Part shown: positions 1 to 7,326 of the stretch, one piece after another
Position numbering within the stretch: the stretch's first letter is position 1
Layout: each line of letters starts with the position of its first letter
Origin: Martinezella miluonensis
Lineage (GTDB): Bacteria > Pseudomonadota > Alphaproteobacteria > Rhizobiales > Rhizobiaceae
DNA length: 64,000 bases
Reading direction: 5' to 3'
NCBI RefSeq assembly: GCF_900094545.1
Contig: NZ_FMAH01000006.1
Span: 1-64,000 of the forward strand
The notes under the pieces: generated by a model
Told to the model about the DNA's origin: nothing
Database searches by the model: none
The model's input: the letters and a program-made list of their open reading frames with translations, nothing else
Translations under genes and position numbers: made by a program

Positions 1-63
1 CCCGCGCATCAGAGTCTGATCAACCGTCGTCTCAATGCCGCCGCGTCCTGCAATAGGCAGCAT
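1..63 (-). CDS. 5' end of an unidentified gene running off the left edge
   Basis: A reading frame on the minus strand begins with ATG at 63, a few bases downstream of a GAGGGAC ribosome-binding sequence, and stays open to the window edge. Only about 21 residues are visible, starting MLPIAGRGGIETT. That is too little to name a family. The clear ribosome-binding site and the position just past the end of the MATE gene make a real gene start plausible. The rest of the protein lies outside the window. Confidence 0.4.
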   Translation of the reverse strand, partial: MLPIAGRGGIETTVDQTLMRG

Positions 64-180
64 ATTTGTCCCTCGTCGACGCTGAAAAAGGCGACGCGAA
101 AAACCTATGCCCAAACTCTTGAAAACGGACATGAGAATCATAAACCCCCAGCCAAGGCCAGGGGTTTGTCAGCAATCTGA

Positions 181-207
181 GGCCGCGCCTGAGAGCGCGG
201 CCTTTTT
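181..207 (+). terminator. Rho-independent terminator-like hairpin reading rightward
   Basis: An 8-bp perfect stem (GGCCGCGC at 181-188, GCGCGGCC at 195-202) has a 6-base loop and is followed by five T residues on the plus strand. A second hairpin (AAACCCC/GGGGTTT) lies just upstream at about 142-168. No plus-strand gene ends here, so this may terminate a short non-coding transcript. It may also simply serve the minus-strand MATE transcript, although the T run is on the plus side. Confidence 0.55.
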
Positions 208-211
208 CATG

Positions 212-1579
212 TCATGCAGGTAGCAGGCCGTAACGCCATTTCCGATCCCTGGCATTGCGCGACAGCACCAGCCAGGTGAGCAGGATCATCCCCGCCTCCG
301 CGAAGATCGGCGTCATCCAAATCCCGCGTTCGCCGAAGACGAGTGGCAGGAAAAATGTCAGCGGCAGGGTGAACAGATAGGACCGTGACAGACCGAAGAT
401 CGCGCCGCGTTTCGCATCGCCGATCGACTGGAAATAGGACGACAGGATGATCGCCTGACCGAACAGGAAATAGGCGCCGATCGTCCAGGGCAGGATGCGG
501 CCCACTTCTTCGACAATCACCGGATCGGCCACGAAGATCGATCCCAGATGTCCCGCCAGCAACTCGACGGCAAGTTCGACGGCAGCGCAATAGACTAGAG
601 CCGAGATCATGGCAATCAGCACGCTATGGCCGACGCGGGCGGGAAGTGCGGCACCATGATTATGACCCGATATGGTCTGCAGCCCGATGCTCAAGCCGAG
701 AAGCGGCAGATAGGCGAAGGTCATCACTCGCGTCACGATCCCGTAGGCGCCGACGGTCGCGACGTAATCGCCCTGATGCCAGATCGACACGTTGAAGAGA
801 ATGGCAGCCGAGCTTAGCGAAATGCCGATGAAGCCGAGGCTCATCGGCGCGCCGAAGGCAAAGATACCGCGCCACTCGCGAACATGCAGCGCCTTGTCGA
901 CCCAGAGCCCGTTGGGCCGACGGAGACGATAGGCGATGACGATCGCTAGGCAGATGAACTGCGCCAGGATCGAACCACCGGCGGAGCCGACCACGCCCCA
1001 ATGGGCGACGGCCATCATCAGCCAGTTCGCCAGAATGTTGAGCAGCGTCGAGGCGAGCGTCACCAGCGTCATGAAGCCGAGCTTTCCTTCGCAGCGCAGC
1101 CCATCGAGGTGCAGCGAGAGGAAAAAGCTGATCGGCGCGAAGGCGACCATGACGCCCATGAAGGCCTCGCCGGAGCGGGCGACCTCAGCGTTTCCGACCG
1201 CGGCCACGGAAATGAACTGCCGGGCTGCGAGCCAGTAGACGAGATTGATTATCACCACGACGGCGATCGCCAGCGTATGGGCTCCCGTGAACACGGACTT
1301 TGCCCCTTCGCGGTCTCCGGCCCCGAGACGGCGTGCGAGAATGCTTGCCATGCCGTTCGAAACCAGCGTCTGCAGCGCGACCAGCAGCATGAGCGCAGGG
1401 AAGATGAGGCTGACGGCCGAAATCGCGTCGGCTCCGACATAGACACCAAGGAAATAGGCGTCCACGACGGCAAAGAGGCCGCTGACGGTGGTGATGACAA
1501 CGATCGGCGCGGCGGTTTTGATAAAGACGCCTGGCAGCCAGCCGGTGAGGAACATGTTGTTTTCAGTATGACGTGTCAT
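212..1579 (-). CDS. MATE family efflux transporter
   Basis: This 455-residue membrane protein has about twelve hydrophobic segments. It shows the general layout of multidrug and toxic compound extrusion transporters, which use a Na+ or H+ gradient to export cationic or other small compounds across the inner membrane. The first helix region (residues 18-45, GVFIKTAAPIVVITTVSG) and a related segment in the second half fit the two-lobed MATE fold. The length is normal for the family. An alternative start exists at residue 9. There is no adjacent regulator, so the substrate cannot be inferred. Confidence 0.88.
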   Translation of the reverse strand: MTRHTENNMFLTGWLPGVFIKTAAPIVVITTVSGLFAVVDAYFLGVYVGADAISAVSLIFPALMLLVALQTLVSNGMASILARRLGAGDREGAKSVFTGAHTLAIAVVVIINLVYWLAARQFISVAAVGNAEVARSGEAFMGVMVAFAPISFFLSLHLDGLRCEGKLGFMTLVTLASTLLNILANWLMMAVAHWGVVGSAGGSILAQFICLAIVIAYRLRRPNGLWVDKALHVREWRGIFAFGAPMSLGFIGISLSSAAILFNVSIWHQGDYVATVGAYGIVTRVMTFAYLPLLGLSIGLQTISGHNHGAALPARVGHSVLIAMISALVYCAAVELAVELLAGHLGSIFVADPVIVEEVGRILPWTIGAYFLFGQAIILSSYFQSIGDAKRGAIFGLSRSYLFTLPLTFFLPLVFGERGIWMTPIFAEAGMILLTWLVLSRNARDRKWRYGLLPA

Positions 1580-1644
1580 GGTAGTATCCAGACGGAATCG
1601 CTCGTTATTGGCGAAGATAGAGATCTAGTGATGAAAGATGAATG

Positions 1645-2079
1645 TCAGATGTCGAGAATAAGATGCGGCACGCCGTTCGACGTCTTGCGCGGCGAAACCC
1701 CATCGGCATCGACCTGGGCGTTGATGCGCTGGCGGAATGCCGAGAAGCTCTCGAATTCGACCACGTCGACCGGCTCGTCGAAATGGATCGTTATCTTGTA
1801 GAGACCGCCGGATTTTGCCGACATCGCCAACACTTTGCCCGTGAACGGCTGGTTCAGATAGCGCCCGCGAACGGCGGAACCGACATCGAAGGGTGCATCG
1901 GGTCCGTCATTCGGTTTTGCCGCAAGCGCCGACAGCGTGTTCCAATCGCGCAGTCCATGTTGCTTGGCGATAAGTTCCAGCGCGGTGCTGTGGCTTATGT
2001 CGTCGCCGCGCTCGGCCATCGCCTGGCGCAGACGCCGGGCTTGAGCCTTCAATTCATCTATGGACGGATACGTCGTCAT
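1645..2079 (-). CDS. glyoxalase-related domain protein, short
   Basis: This 144-residue soluble protein has an N-terminal segment (residues 5-52) with the pattern SIDELKAQARRLRQAM...ISHSTALELIAKQHGLRDWNTL. The pattern is typical of a small helical domain annotated as glyoxalase-related in many alphaproteobacteria, often on plasmids. The C-terminal half is beta-rich and unlike a full glyoxalase. I chose the ATG at 2079 because conserved sequence begins there; the frame extends nine residues further upstream. The function is unknown, and the family name does not imply glyoxalase activity. Confidence 0.7.
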   Translation of the reverse strand: MTTYPSIDELKAQARRLRQAMAERGDDISHSTALELIAKQHGLRDWNTLSALAAKPNDGPDAPFDVGSAVRGRYLNQPFTGKVLAMSAKSGGLYKITIHFDEPVDVVEFESFSAFRQRINAQVDADGVSPRKTSNGVPHLILDI

Positions 2080-2388
2080 AGGATCAGCCTTTACTAAGGC
2101 ACGCAATTACGACCGTGAAACGGGGCTCGCATTACCGTCAGTCAGCATGCCTTATGTGGCTGTGACCAAAACAGCGAGAACTTCACCTTGGATTTTCATC
2201 CGCGAGCGGCAGGCGTCTCGAACCGAGAGGCTATATGATCCAAGCCGATGCCACAGTCAAGATGCACCCAAATCGGCACAAATAGCGAACCCGTTAAAAT
2301 TCTACCAATGCAATTGACGCTTCCGCAAAATCTCCGTGCAAGGTTCATGATGTAACCGAGATGAATTCGGTCTGTTCTTCAACAGGGA
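2080..2388. other. intergenic region between divergent genes
   Basis: This stretch of about 310 bases separates the glyoxalase-related gene (minus) from the PilZ gene (plus) and must hold both promoters. It is richer in A and T than the flanking genes, especially at 2280-2320. I see no convincing RNA gene or small open frame in it. Confidence 0.4.
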
Positions 2389-2394
2389 ATGACA

Positions 2395-2781
2395 ATGCTT
2401 CGCGCAACCCATCTGGCGAAAGTCAAATCCGAAGTCTATGAACGCAGCTGGGAACGGTTCTTCGTCCAGCGGCCTGCACGTCTCGTGGCGGTACGCCCGT
2501 GCCTCACCGGCATCTCCGTGCGCAGCGCCGAGATTATCGATATCTCGCGCGGCGGCGCCAGCTTTGTCGTCGGCACGACCGTCGGCCTGCCGAGCCATTA
2601 CTATCTGAACATCCTCGGGCTCGCCTACCGCATCGCCTGCGCCGAGGTCAGCCGCAACGGCAACCGCGTCCATGTCCGCTTCATCAACCTGATCGAACCG
2701 GAAACATTGCGACGCGTCGTGCGTGCCGACTTCATGATCGGCAATGTCGAAGCGCTGGCTGCGCGGGGCAGAAGGCAGTAG
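2395..2781 (+). CDS. PilZ domain protein (putative c-di-GMP receptor)
   Basis: This 128-residue protein is essentially one PilZ domain, a fold that binds cyclic di-GMP. The second binding motif is clear (EIIDISRGGASF, matching D/NxSxxG), and arginines lie upstream in RPARLVAVR. The beta-barrel continues through VHVRFINL. ATG occurs at 2389 and 2395; the AGGGA element abuts the first and sits six bases from the second, so I chose 2395. Stand-alone PilZ proteins usually tune motility or exopolysaccharide, but nothing adjacent shows the target here. Confidence 0.8.
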   Translation: MLRATHLAKVKSEVYERSWERFFVQRPARLVAVRPCLTGISVRSAEIIDISRGGASFVVGTTVGLPSHYYLNILGLAYRIACAEVSRNGNRVHVRFINLIEPETLRRVVRADFMIGNVEALAARGRRQ

Positions 2782-2838
2782 GCAGCAGGCGCAATTCGGC
2801 GAGAGCCGGGAACACAGCTGGCGGCTGCGTTCGGATCT

Positions 2839-3189
2839 CTATTGGGCGAGCAGCTTTGCCGGCAGTGCGTAGGATGAGACCGCGGCAACAGCAATCAAGG
2901 TGACAAAGACACTCAAAGGCGCAAGGTGCGAATATTCGCGGTGGCGCAGGACGCTTAGCAGCGCAGCCGCAATGATTGCCGCGCCAAGTACCATCCCGGC
3001 CACGCGGCTGACAGGAAACGCAATCAGGGCGGCGCTGAATATCTCCAATCCACCGGCGACAATGCCCCACCAAGGCGGATAGCCCCAGCGAACAAAATCG
3101 TTTCGTGTCGCGGAGCTACGGATCGCGTTTGCAAGACCTGCACCAGAAAATGCGACAACCAAAAACCATATGGAAAGAATCTGAACCAT
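2839..3189 (-). CDS. DoxX-like small membrane protein
   Basis: This protein of about 116 residues has four hydrophobic segments and resembles DoxX family membrane proteins (WWGIVAGGLEIFSAALIAFP, then a basic RHREY loop). It overlaps or abuts the end of the upstream DUF4267 gene, so the two are probably one translation-coupled operon. A GTG at 3201 would lengthen it by four residues, but I prefer the ATG at 3189. DoxX proteins have been linked to redox and stress functions; nothing in this sequence shows a specific role. Confidence 0.72.
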   Translation of the reverse strand: MVQILSIWFLVVAFSGAGLANAIRSSATRNDFVRWGYPPWWGIVAGGLEIFSAALIAFPVSRVAGMVLGAAIIAAALLSVLRHREYSHLAPLSVFVTLIAVAAVSSYALPAKLLAQ

Positions 3190-3190
3190 C

Positions 3191-3571
3191 TCAATGCCCA
3201 CCGATCAGCATGGGGATGGCAGCCAGGACCATGATCACCGCCGTAAGGCCGTGAATGCCGAAGGCGCTTTTGCTGGAGCCTTTCGCTGCAAGAATGAGCA
3301 GCATGTCGCCGATGGGGATAATCGCTTCGACCAGAAGGACGATAGCAATCTCCCGCTGAGTGCCCCACACCATAAATGCAAGCACGAGCAATCCCGCCGC
3401 GATGTCGCGAACTCCCTTGAGGCGTAGCCACCAAGGGATATTGGGGCCATCGTCAGGAAGCGGCAGGCCAAACCCGCGCGTTGTGGTCATTGGGCTCGCG
3501 ATATAGCTGGTGCCGATTGCGATAATCGCCAGAGCCACAAGCAACCCGATCCCGTTAACAAGCCAGTACAT
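3191..3571 (-). CDS. DUF4267 family membrane protein
   Basis: This 126-residue protein has four predicted membrane segments and the pattern typical of DUF4267 (GFGLPLPDDGPNIPWWLRLKG, then RDIAAGLLVLAFM). The start at 3571 has an AGGAG element at a good distance; the frame extends upstream, but without better support. It is the first gene of a two-gene unit with the DoxX-like protein. It is transcribed away from the TetR regulator at 3697, whose probable operators cover its promoter and ribosome-binding region. The biochemical function is unknown. Confidence 0.75.
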   Translation of the reverse strand: MYWLVNGIGLLVALAIIAIGTSYIASPMTTTRGFGLPLPDDGPNIPWWLRLKGVRDIAAGLLVLAFMVWGTQREIAIVLLVEAIIPIGDMLLILAAKGSSKSAFGIHGLTAVIMVLAAIPMLIGGH

Positions 3572-3584
3572 TTTTGCAATTCTC

Positions 3585-3640
3585 CTAGCGTTGCAATATA
3601 ATCTATCATTGCTAGACAATGGCCTAGCATTGCTAGATAG
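3585..3640. promoter_or_regulatory. three iterated operator-like palindromes between DUF4267 and tetR
   Basis: A perfect 13-bp palindrome CTAGCATTGCTAG lies at 3624-3636. A one-mismatch copy, CTATCATTGCTAG, is at 3603-3615, and a degenerate copy beginning CTAGCGTTGC is at 3585. Spacings are 18 and 21 bp, close to two helical turns. The block sits between divergent start codons (3571 and 3697), and the left copy overlaps the ribosome-binding site region of DUF4267. This is the expected layout for TetR autoregulation plus control of the divergent operon; the match to this regulator is inferred. Confidence 0.65.
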
Positions 3641-3696
3641 TCAAGCGGCGCTATAAACTCGGTGCATATTTGCCGTGCGGACATGGAGATTTTGGG

Positions 3697-4284
3697 ATGA
3701 ATGTCACAGACCGAAAAAGTCGAGAACGGGCCGAACGCGAAGATCGCATCGTTGCGGCAGCGCGTGCAATCGCGGAAAGCGAAGGATGGGATGCCGTTAC
3801 CATTCGCCGCCTGGCCAACGAAATCGAATATAGCCAGCCCGTCCTCTATTCACATTTCGCGAGCAGGGATGCCATCGTTGCGGCAGTTGCCGTGGAAGGG
3901 TTCAAGGAGCTCGCAACCGTTCTTCGTACAGCAGTGGATGCGGCAGACGGACAACAAGACGCCCTCATGAGCGTTGCCACGGGCTATTTTACTTTCGCAC
4001 TAAGTCGCCCAGCACTCTACGACGCCATGTTCATCTTGCCGACCCAATTGAAGTTCGCCGATGCTGAAACAAGAGCAGAACTCCGCGACGGTTTCGAAGC
4101 AATTACAGCGGTCGTGTCTCCGTTCTGCACTGATGTGGAGATCGTCACCGAGACTTTCTGGGCAGCGCTTCATGGGCTTGCCGAGCTTGAACGTTCAGGC
4201 CGCGTTAGGCCCGGCATGGATGACAAACGCATCGCACTTGTCGTCCAGGCGATCATCAACGCCGGGAGCGCCGGACCTAACTGA
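3697..4284 (+). CDS. TetR/AcrR family transcriptional regulator
   Basis: This 195-residue protein has an N-terminal TetR DNA-binding domain (residues about 15-62, with VTIRRLANEIEYSQPVLYSHF as the helix-turn-helix). Its ligand-binding C-terminal domain resembles the TetR C-terminal type containing a WxxxHG-like element (FWAALHGLAELE). I chose the ATG at 3697, preceded by a purine-rich GGAGATTTTGGG, over an upstream in-frame ATG at 3670. It diverges from the DUF4267/DoxX pair, its most likely target together with itself. Confidence 0.87.
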   Translation: MNVTDRKSRERAEREDRIVAAARAIAESEGWDAVTIRRLANEIEYSQPVLYSHFASRDAIVAAVAVEGFKELATVLRTAVDAADGQQDALMSVATGYFTFALSRPALYDAMFILPTQLKFADAETRAELRDGFEAITAVVSPFCTDVEIVTETFWAALHGLAELERSGRVRPGMDDKRIALVVQAIINAGSAGPN

Positions 4285-4413
4285 AGCTCATGTCATTCTG
4301 TCGCAGCGTGCCAAATGCCGCTATCCGGAAGCGGAGCTTTTCTGCTCTTGCAACCACCCGCCAAGCGCCTATTCTGCCGCACCCTGCAACTGAATTCGGG
4401 AAACAAAGCCAGC

Positions 4414-5526
4414 ATGTCCGCCTTCTCGCGCTTCACACCGCTGATCAGCGCCCTGCCCTCCACCGTCCCTTTCGTCGGCCCCGAAGCGCTGGAGCGTCAG
4501 CGTGGGCTAACGGTCAAGGCCCGTATCGGCGCCAATGAAAACGGTTTTGGCCCTGCACCCTCCGTCATCGCGGCCATGGGCGAGCGGGCTGGTGATATCT
4601 GGATGTATAACGATCCGGAAAATTTCGAGCTGAAGCAGGCGCTCGCGGCGCATCTCGGCGTACAGGCGGCCAATATCGCCGTCGGTGAGGGCATCGACAG
4701 TCTGCTCGGCCTGATCACCCGTATGGTCATCGAGCCGGGCACGCCGGTCGTCACCTCGCTCGGCGGCTATCCCACTTTCAATTTCCATGTCGCCGGCTTT
4801 GGCGGCCGCCTCGTTACCGTGCCTTATGTCAATGACCGCGAGGATCTCGATGGGTTGCTCGAGGCCGTGAAGCGCGAGAATGCGCCGCTCGTCTATTTCG
4901 CCAATCCCGACAATCCGATGGGAAGCTGGTGGGATGCCGAAAAGGTCGTCGCCTTTGCCCGCGCGCTGCCGGAAAACTGCCTGCTGATCCTCGACGAAGC
5001 CTATAGCGAAACCGGACCGGCAAGTTCGCTGCCGGCGATCTTAGACATGATCGACCTGCCGAATGTATTGCGCACCCGCACCTTCTCCAAGGCCTACGGC
5101 CTCGCCGGCGCCCGCGTCGGTTATGTCATCGGCGCACCCGAGACGGTGCTCACCTTCGACAAGATCCGCAACCATTTCGGCATGAACAGGCTCGCGACCG
5201 TAGCGGCCCTCGCTGCCCTGAAGGATCAAGCCTATCTCACCGAAGTGGTCGGCAAGATTCAGGCCGCGCGCGAGGTCATCGGGACGATAGCCCGCGACAA
5301 TGGGTTGCTGCCGCTTGCCTCCGCCACGAACTTCGTCGCCATCGATTGCGGAAGGGACGGCGTCTATGCCCGTGCCATCGTCGACGGGTTGATCCAGCAC
5401 GGCGTCTTCATCCGCATGCCCGGAATAGCCCCGCTCAACCGGTGCATCCGCGTCAGCGTTGGGCCGAAGCAGGATCTGGATCTCTTGGCCGAAGCGCTGC
5501 CACAGGTGCTGAAAGCGATCGGCTAG
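4414..5526 (+). CDS. PLP-dependent aminotransferase, HisC-like
   Basis: This 370-residue fold-type I aminotransferase belongs to the class I/II group nearest to histidinol-phosphate aminotransferases. The substrate-side ANENGFGP near the start and the SKAYGLAG motif, whose lysine (about K226) should form the internal aldimine, are clear, as is DEAYSE in the middle. I use the ATG at 4414; the frame is open further upstream but loses similarity to the family. It is not in a histidine operon, so it may act on another amino acid, and calling it hisC would overstate the evidence. Confidence 0.8.
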   Translation: MSAFSRFTPLISALPSTVPFVGPEALERQRGLTVKARIGANENGFGPAPSVIAAMGERAGDIWMYNDPENFELKQALAAHLGVQAANIAVGEGIDSLLGLITRMVIEPGTPVVTSLGGYPTFNFHVAGFGGRLVTVPYVNDREDLDGLLEAVKRENAPLVYFANPDNPMGSWWDAEKVVAFARALPENCLLILDEAYSETGPASSLPAILDMIDLPNVLRTRTFSKAYGLAGARVGYVIGAPETVLTFDKIRNHFGMNRLATVAALAALKDQAYLTEVVGKIQAAREVIGTIARDNGLLPLASATNFVAIDCGRDGVYARAIVDGLIQHGVFIRMPGIAPLNRCIRVSVGPKQDLDLLAEALPQVLKAIG

Positions 5527-5622
5527 AACGGTTCAGCGTTTCACGGAAGCGCTAAACCGTTCCAGCTCCTTGTTTTGCGCAATTCCGGACGAAAAACCGC
5601 TGCGCACTTTTCCTGGAATTGC
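5525..5622. repeat. RIME-like intergenic repeat with two palindromes
   Basis: Two adjacent inverted repeats follow the aminotransferase stop codon. The first pairs GAACGGTT (about 5526-5533) with AACCGTTC (about 5555-5562) across a GCG-rich core. The second pairs GCAATTCC (5579-5586) with GGAATTGC (5615-5622). The layout of about 100 bp with two large palindromes fits the Rhizobium intergenic mosaic element described in rhizobial genomes. It may also act as a transcript end or mRNA stabiliser. Confidence 0.65.
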
Positions 5623-5762
5623 TCAAGCCACAAACGACGAAACCGCGCCAGCCTTGTTCCGGCTGGTCGCGGTTTTCATCATTCGGCGGGTCGCCTCTCC
5701 GTCGGCCGCCGACATCCCCTCCTTCGAGGTCAGTCTTCAGGTCGCGTTCTTTGCGGCACGCC

Positions 5763-6026
5763 TCAGTGCGTCGTCATCCACTCGCGGGCGGCGCGGAGCG
5801 CGGTAGCGAGCTGCATCTTGGTCAAGGTCGCGGCGACGTCGGCACGAAGCTCGGCGGCCCGCGCGCTGCCACGGATGGCAGCGATATTCAACCATTTATG
5901 GGCGGCAACGAGATCTGCGGAGCAGCCCCGGCCAGTCGCGTAGTTCACGCCCAGTTCGCAAAGGGCATCGGCGCTGTTGCCACCCAACATGGCCATTTCA
6001 GACATCGGTGTTTCGAAGCGTGCCAT
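5763..6026 (-). CDS. small Sel1-repeat protein
   Basis: This 87-residue protein contains about one and a half Sel1-like repeats (ELGVNYATGRGCSADLVAAHKWLNIAAIRG), the short alpha-helical TPR-like unit used in protein contacts. There is no signal peptide. Such short Sel1 proteins occur in many rhizobia, but no function is established. The gene stands alone, transcribed toward the RIME-like repeat. Confidence 0.72.
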   Translation of the reverse strand: MARFETPMSEMAMLGGNSADALCELGVNYATGRGCSADLVAAHKWLNIAAIRGSARAAELRADVAATLTKMQLATALRAAREWMTTH

Positions 6027-6486
6027 CGGTTTTGTCCCTGTTTACTTTCGTTCGTATCTGCCCTGTTTTCCGTCCGAACCTTGCCGTCGTTCGCGGCTTT
6101 CCGGTTCTTCCGGTCGGCGGGTTTGCCCCGCTCGTTTGATGGGTTCACTATCGCAGGCGGCTTTCAAAAAACGGCTAAAATGCATGCTTAATTCGATGCA
6201 AACAAAGTACAAATGCTTGGTAAACTTGGGATTTTGTTAAACATCACTTCCCTTGCAAATTAAGGATTTTCAAGCGAGCTTTACCTCTTGTTAGGATCTG
6301 GATTTAAACCCTTCCTTCACCACGAAAAAGCTGCAGTAATCGGATGCGATGTTTTTCGACAAGGCGCTGAGGCTGCAAAACAGGGAATTTGCGCTTGGAA
6401 ACCGTATTTACCTTTACGTTCGCGTCAGATAATCTCACGCCGTTTCCCGCCGTTGAACCGGCAAGTGCCTGGGGAGGAGCAATAAT
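6027..6486. other. intergenic region with LiuR-like site
   Basis: This stretch of about 460 bases lies between the divergent Sel1 and DUF2147 genes. Its middle (6170-6330) is AT-rich and probably holds promoters. The palindromic element at 6413-6428 is described separately. I see no further gene. Confidence 0.4.
6413..6428. promoter_or_regulatory. LiuR-like palindromic site upstream of DUF2147
   Basis: The sequence TTTACGTTCGCGTCAG is a near-copy of the site at 26475-26490. With its left flank it shares about 20 bp with one mismatch (TTACCTTTACGTTCnCGTCA). Both resemble the TTTACGTxxACGTxAA pattern reported for MerR-family LiuR regulators. It lies about 60 bp before the DUF2147 start codon. 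The regulator is inferred. Confidence 0.4.
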
Positions 6487-6825
6487 ATGATCCGTGTAAC
6501 CATTCTTGCCGCGGCGCTGTTTGTCAGCGCAGGCACCGCTTTCGCCGACGAACCGATCGTCGGCAACTGGAAGACCGTTGCTGGCGATACCGCCGTCATC
6601 GCGCCCTGCGGCGACAGCTATTGCGTCACGCTGAAAACAGGCAAATATGCCGGCAAACAGATCGGCAAGATGCAGGGCAAAGGCGGAAGCTATACGGGCG
6701 AGCTCACCGACCCATCCGAGGACAAGACCTATAGCGGCTCCGGCACGGTGAGCGGCAATACGGTCAGGATGAAGGGCTGCGTTCTGAAGGTATTCTGCAA
6801 GTCGCAGACATGGACGAGGCTTTAA
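6487..6825 (+). CDS. DUF2147 family secreted protein
   Basis: This 112-residue protein has a clear signal peptide (residues 1-20, ending at AFA-DE) and then a small beta-rich domain of the DUF2147 type (IVGNWKTVAGDTAVIAPCGDSYCVTL...). Four cysteines in two pairs (CGDSYC and CVLKVFC) could form periplasmic disulfides. A GGAGGAG ribosome-binding site precedes the ATG at a normal distance. The gene is monocistronic, ending at the terminator at 6861. The function is unknown; DUF2147 proteins are predicted lipocalin-like. Confidence 0.83.
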   Translation: MIRVTILAAALFVSAGTAFADEPIVGNWKTVAGDTAVIAPCGDSYCVTLKTGKYAGKQIGKMQGKGGSYTGELTDPSEDKTYSGSGTVSGNTVRMKGCVLKVFCKSQTWTRL

Positions 6826-6860
6826 AGAGCACGCAGCCTAAGAAAACATGCCGCTCTATT

Positions 6861-6891
6861 CCTGCCCGCTACCCTTCGGGCAGGCTTTTTG
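6861..6891 (+). terminator. Rho-independent terminator after DUF2147 gene
   Basis: An 8-bp perfect stem (CCTGCCCG at 6861-6868, CGGGCAGG at 6877-6884) is followed directly by CTTTTTG. It sits 36 bases beyond the DUF2147 stop codon. Confidence 0.85.
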
Positions 6892-7028
6892 TTGTTCGTT
6901 GATGCCGGCGAATGCGCAATCAAGTCTGATAAGATTCATGAACGCTGGATGAACCGGTATCTCAGCACCCGTTCAGCCTGACCATGGCAAAACAGTGTCC
7001 AGTATAGGGCACGGATAGGGCCAGGACC

Positions 7029-7205
7029 ATGGACTCGATCATCATCGCACGCCGTTTTGTCGTCATCATGCTGTTTGCCGCCGTCTTCGCATTCAGCTTT
7101 TCGGTTGCCGTCGAACATGCCGGCCGCAGCGGCGCACAATCGCATTTCGGCGCAAGCTTCACCTGCTTGCAGACCGGCGCTCCCTATTGCACGACCGTGC
7201 AGTAA
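7029..7205 (+). CDS. small exported or membrane-anchored protein, 58 aa
   Basis: The frame runs from ATG at 7029 to TAA at 7203-7205. The product begins MDSIIIARRFVVIM, with two arginines followed by a hydrophobic stretch (residues 11-28). This looks like a signal or anchor sequence. A short tail follows with two cysteines (FTCLQTG and PYCTTVQ) that could pair outside the membrane. An AGGA element lies a few bases upstream. It matches no family I can name. Confidence 0.55.
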   Translation: MDSIIIARRFVVIMLFAAVFAFSFSVAVEHAGRSGAQSHFGASFTCLQTGAPYCTTVQ

Positions 7206-7326
7206 GCAAACGCCTCGCCGCACGCGGATGGCCGCGTGTGGATATGATTGCAAAATAGCTGAGAAAATCCGGAGCCGTCTTCCGCAACGTCGTTTGCTTG
7301 TTATCAACGACACTCTATAATGGCTC

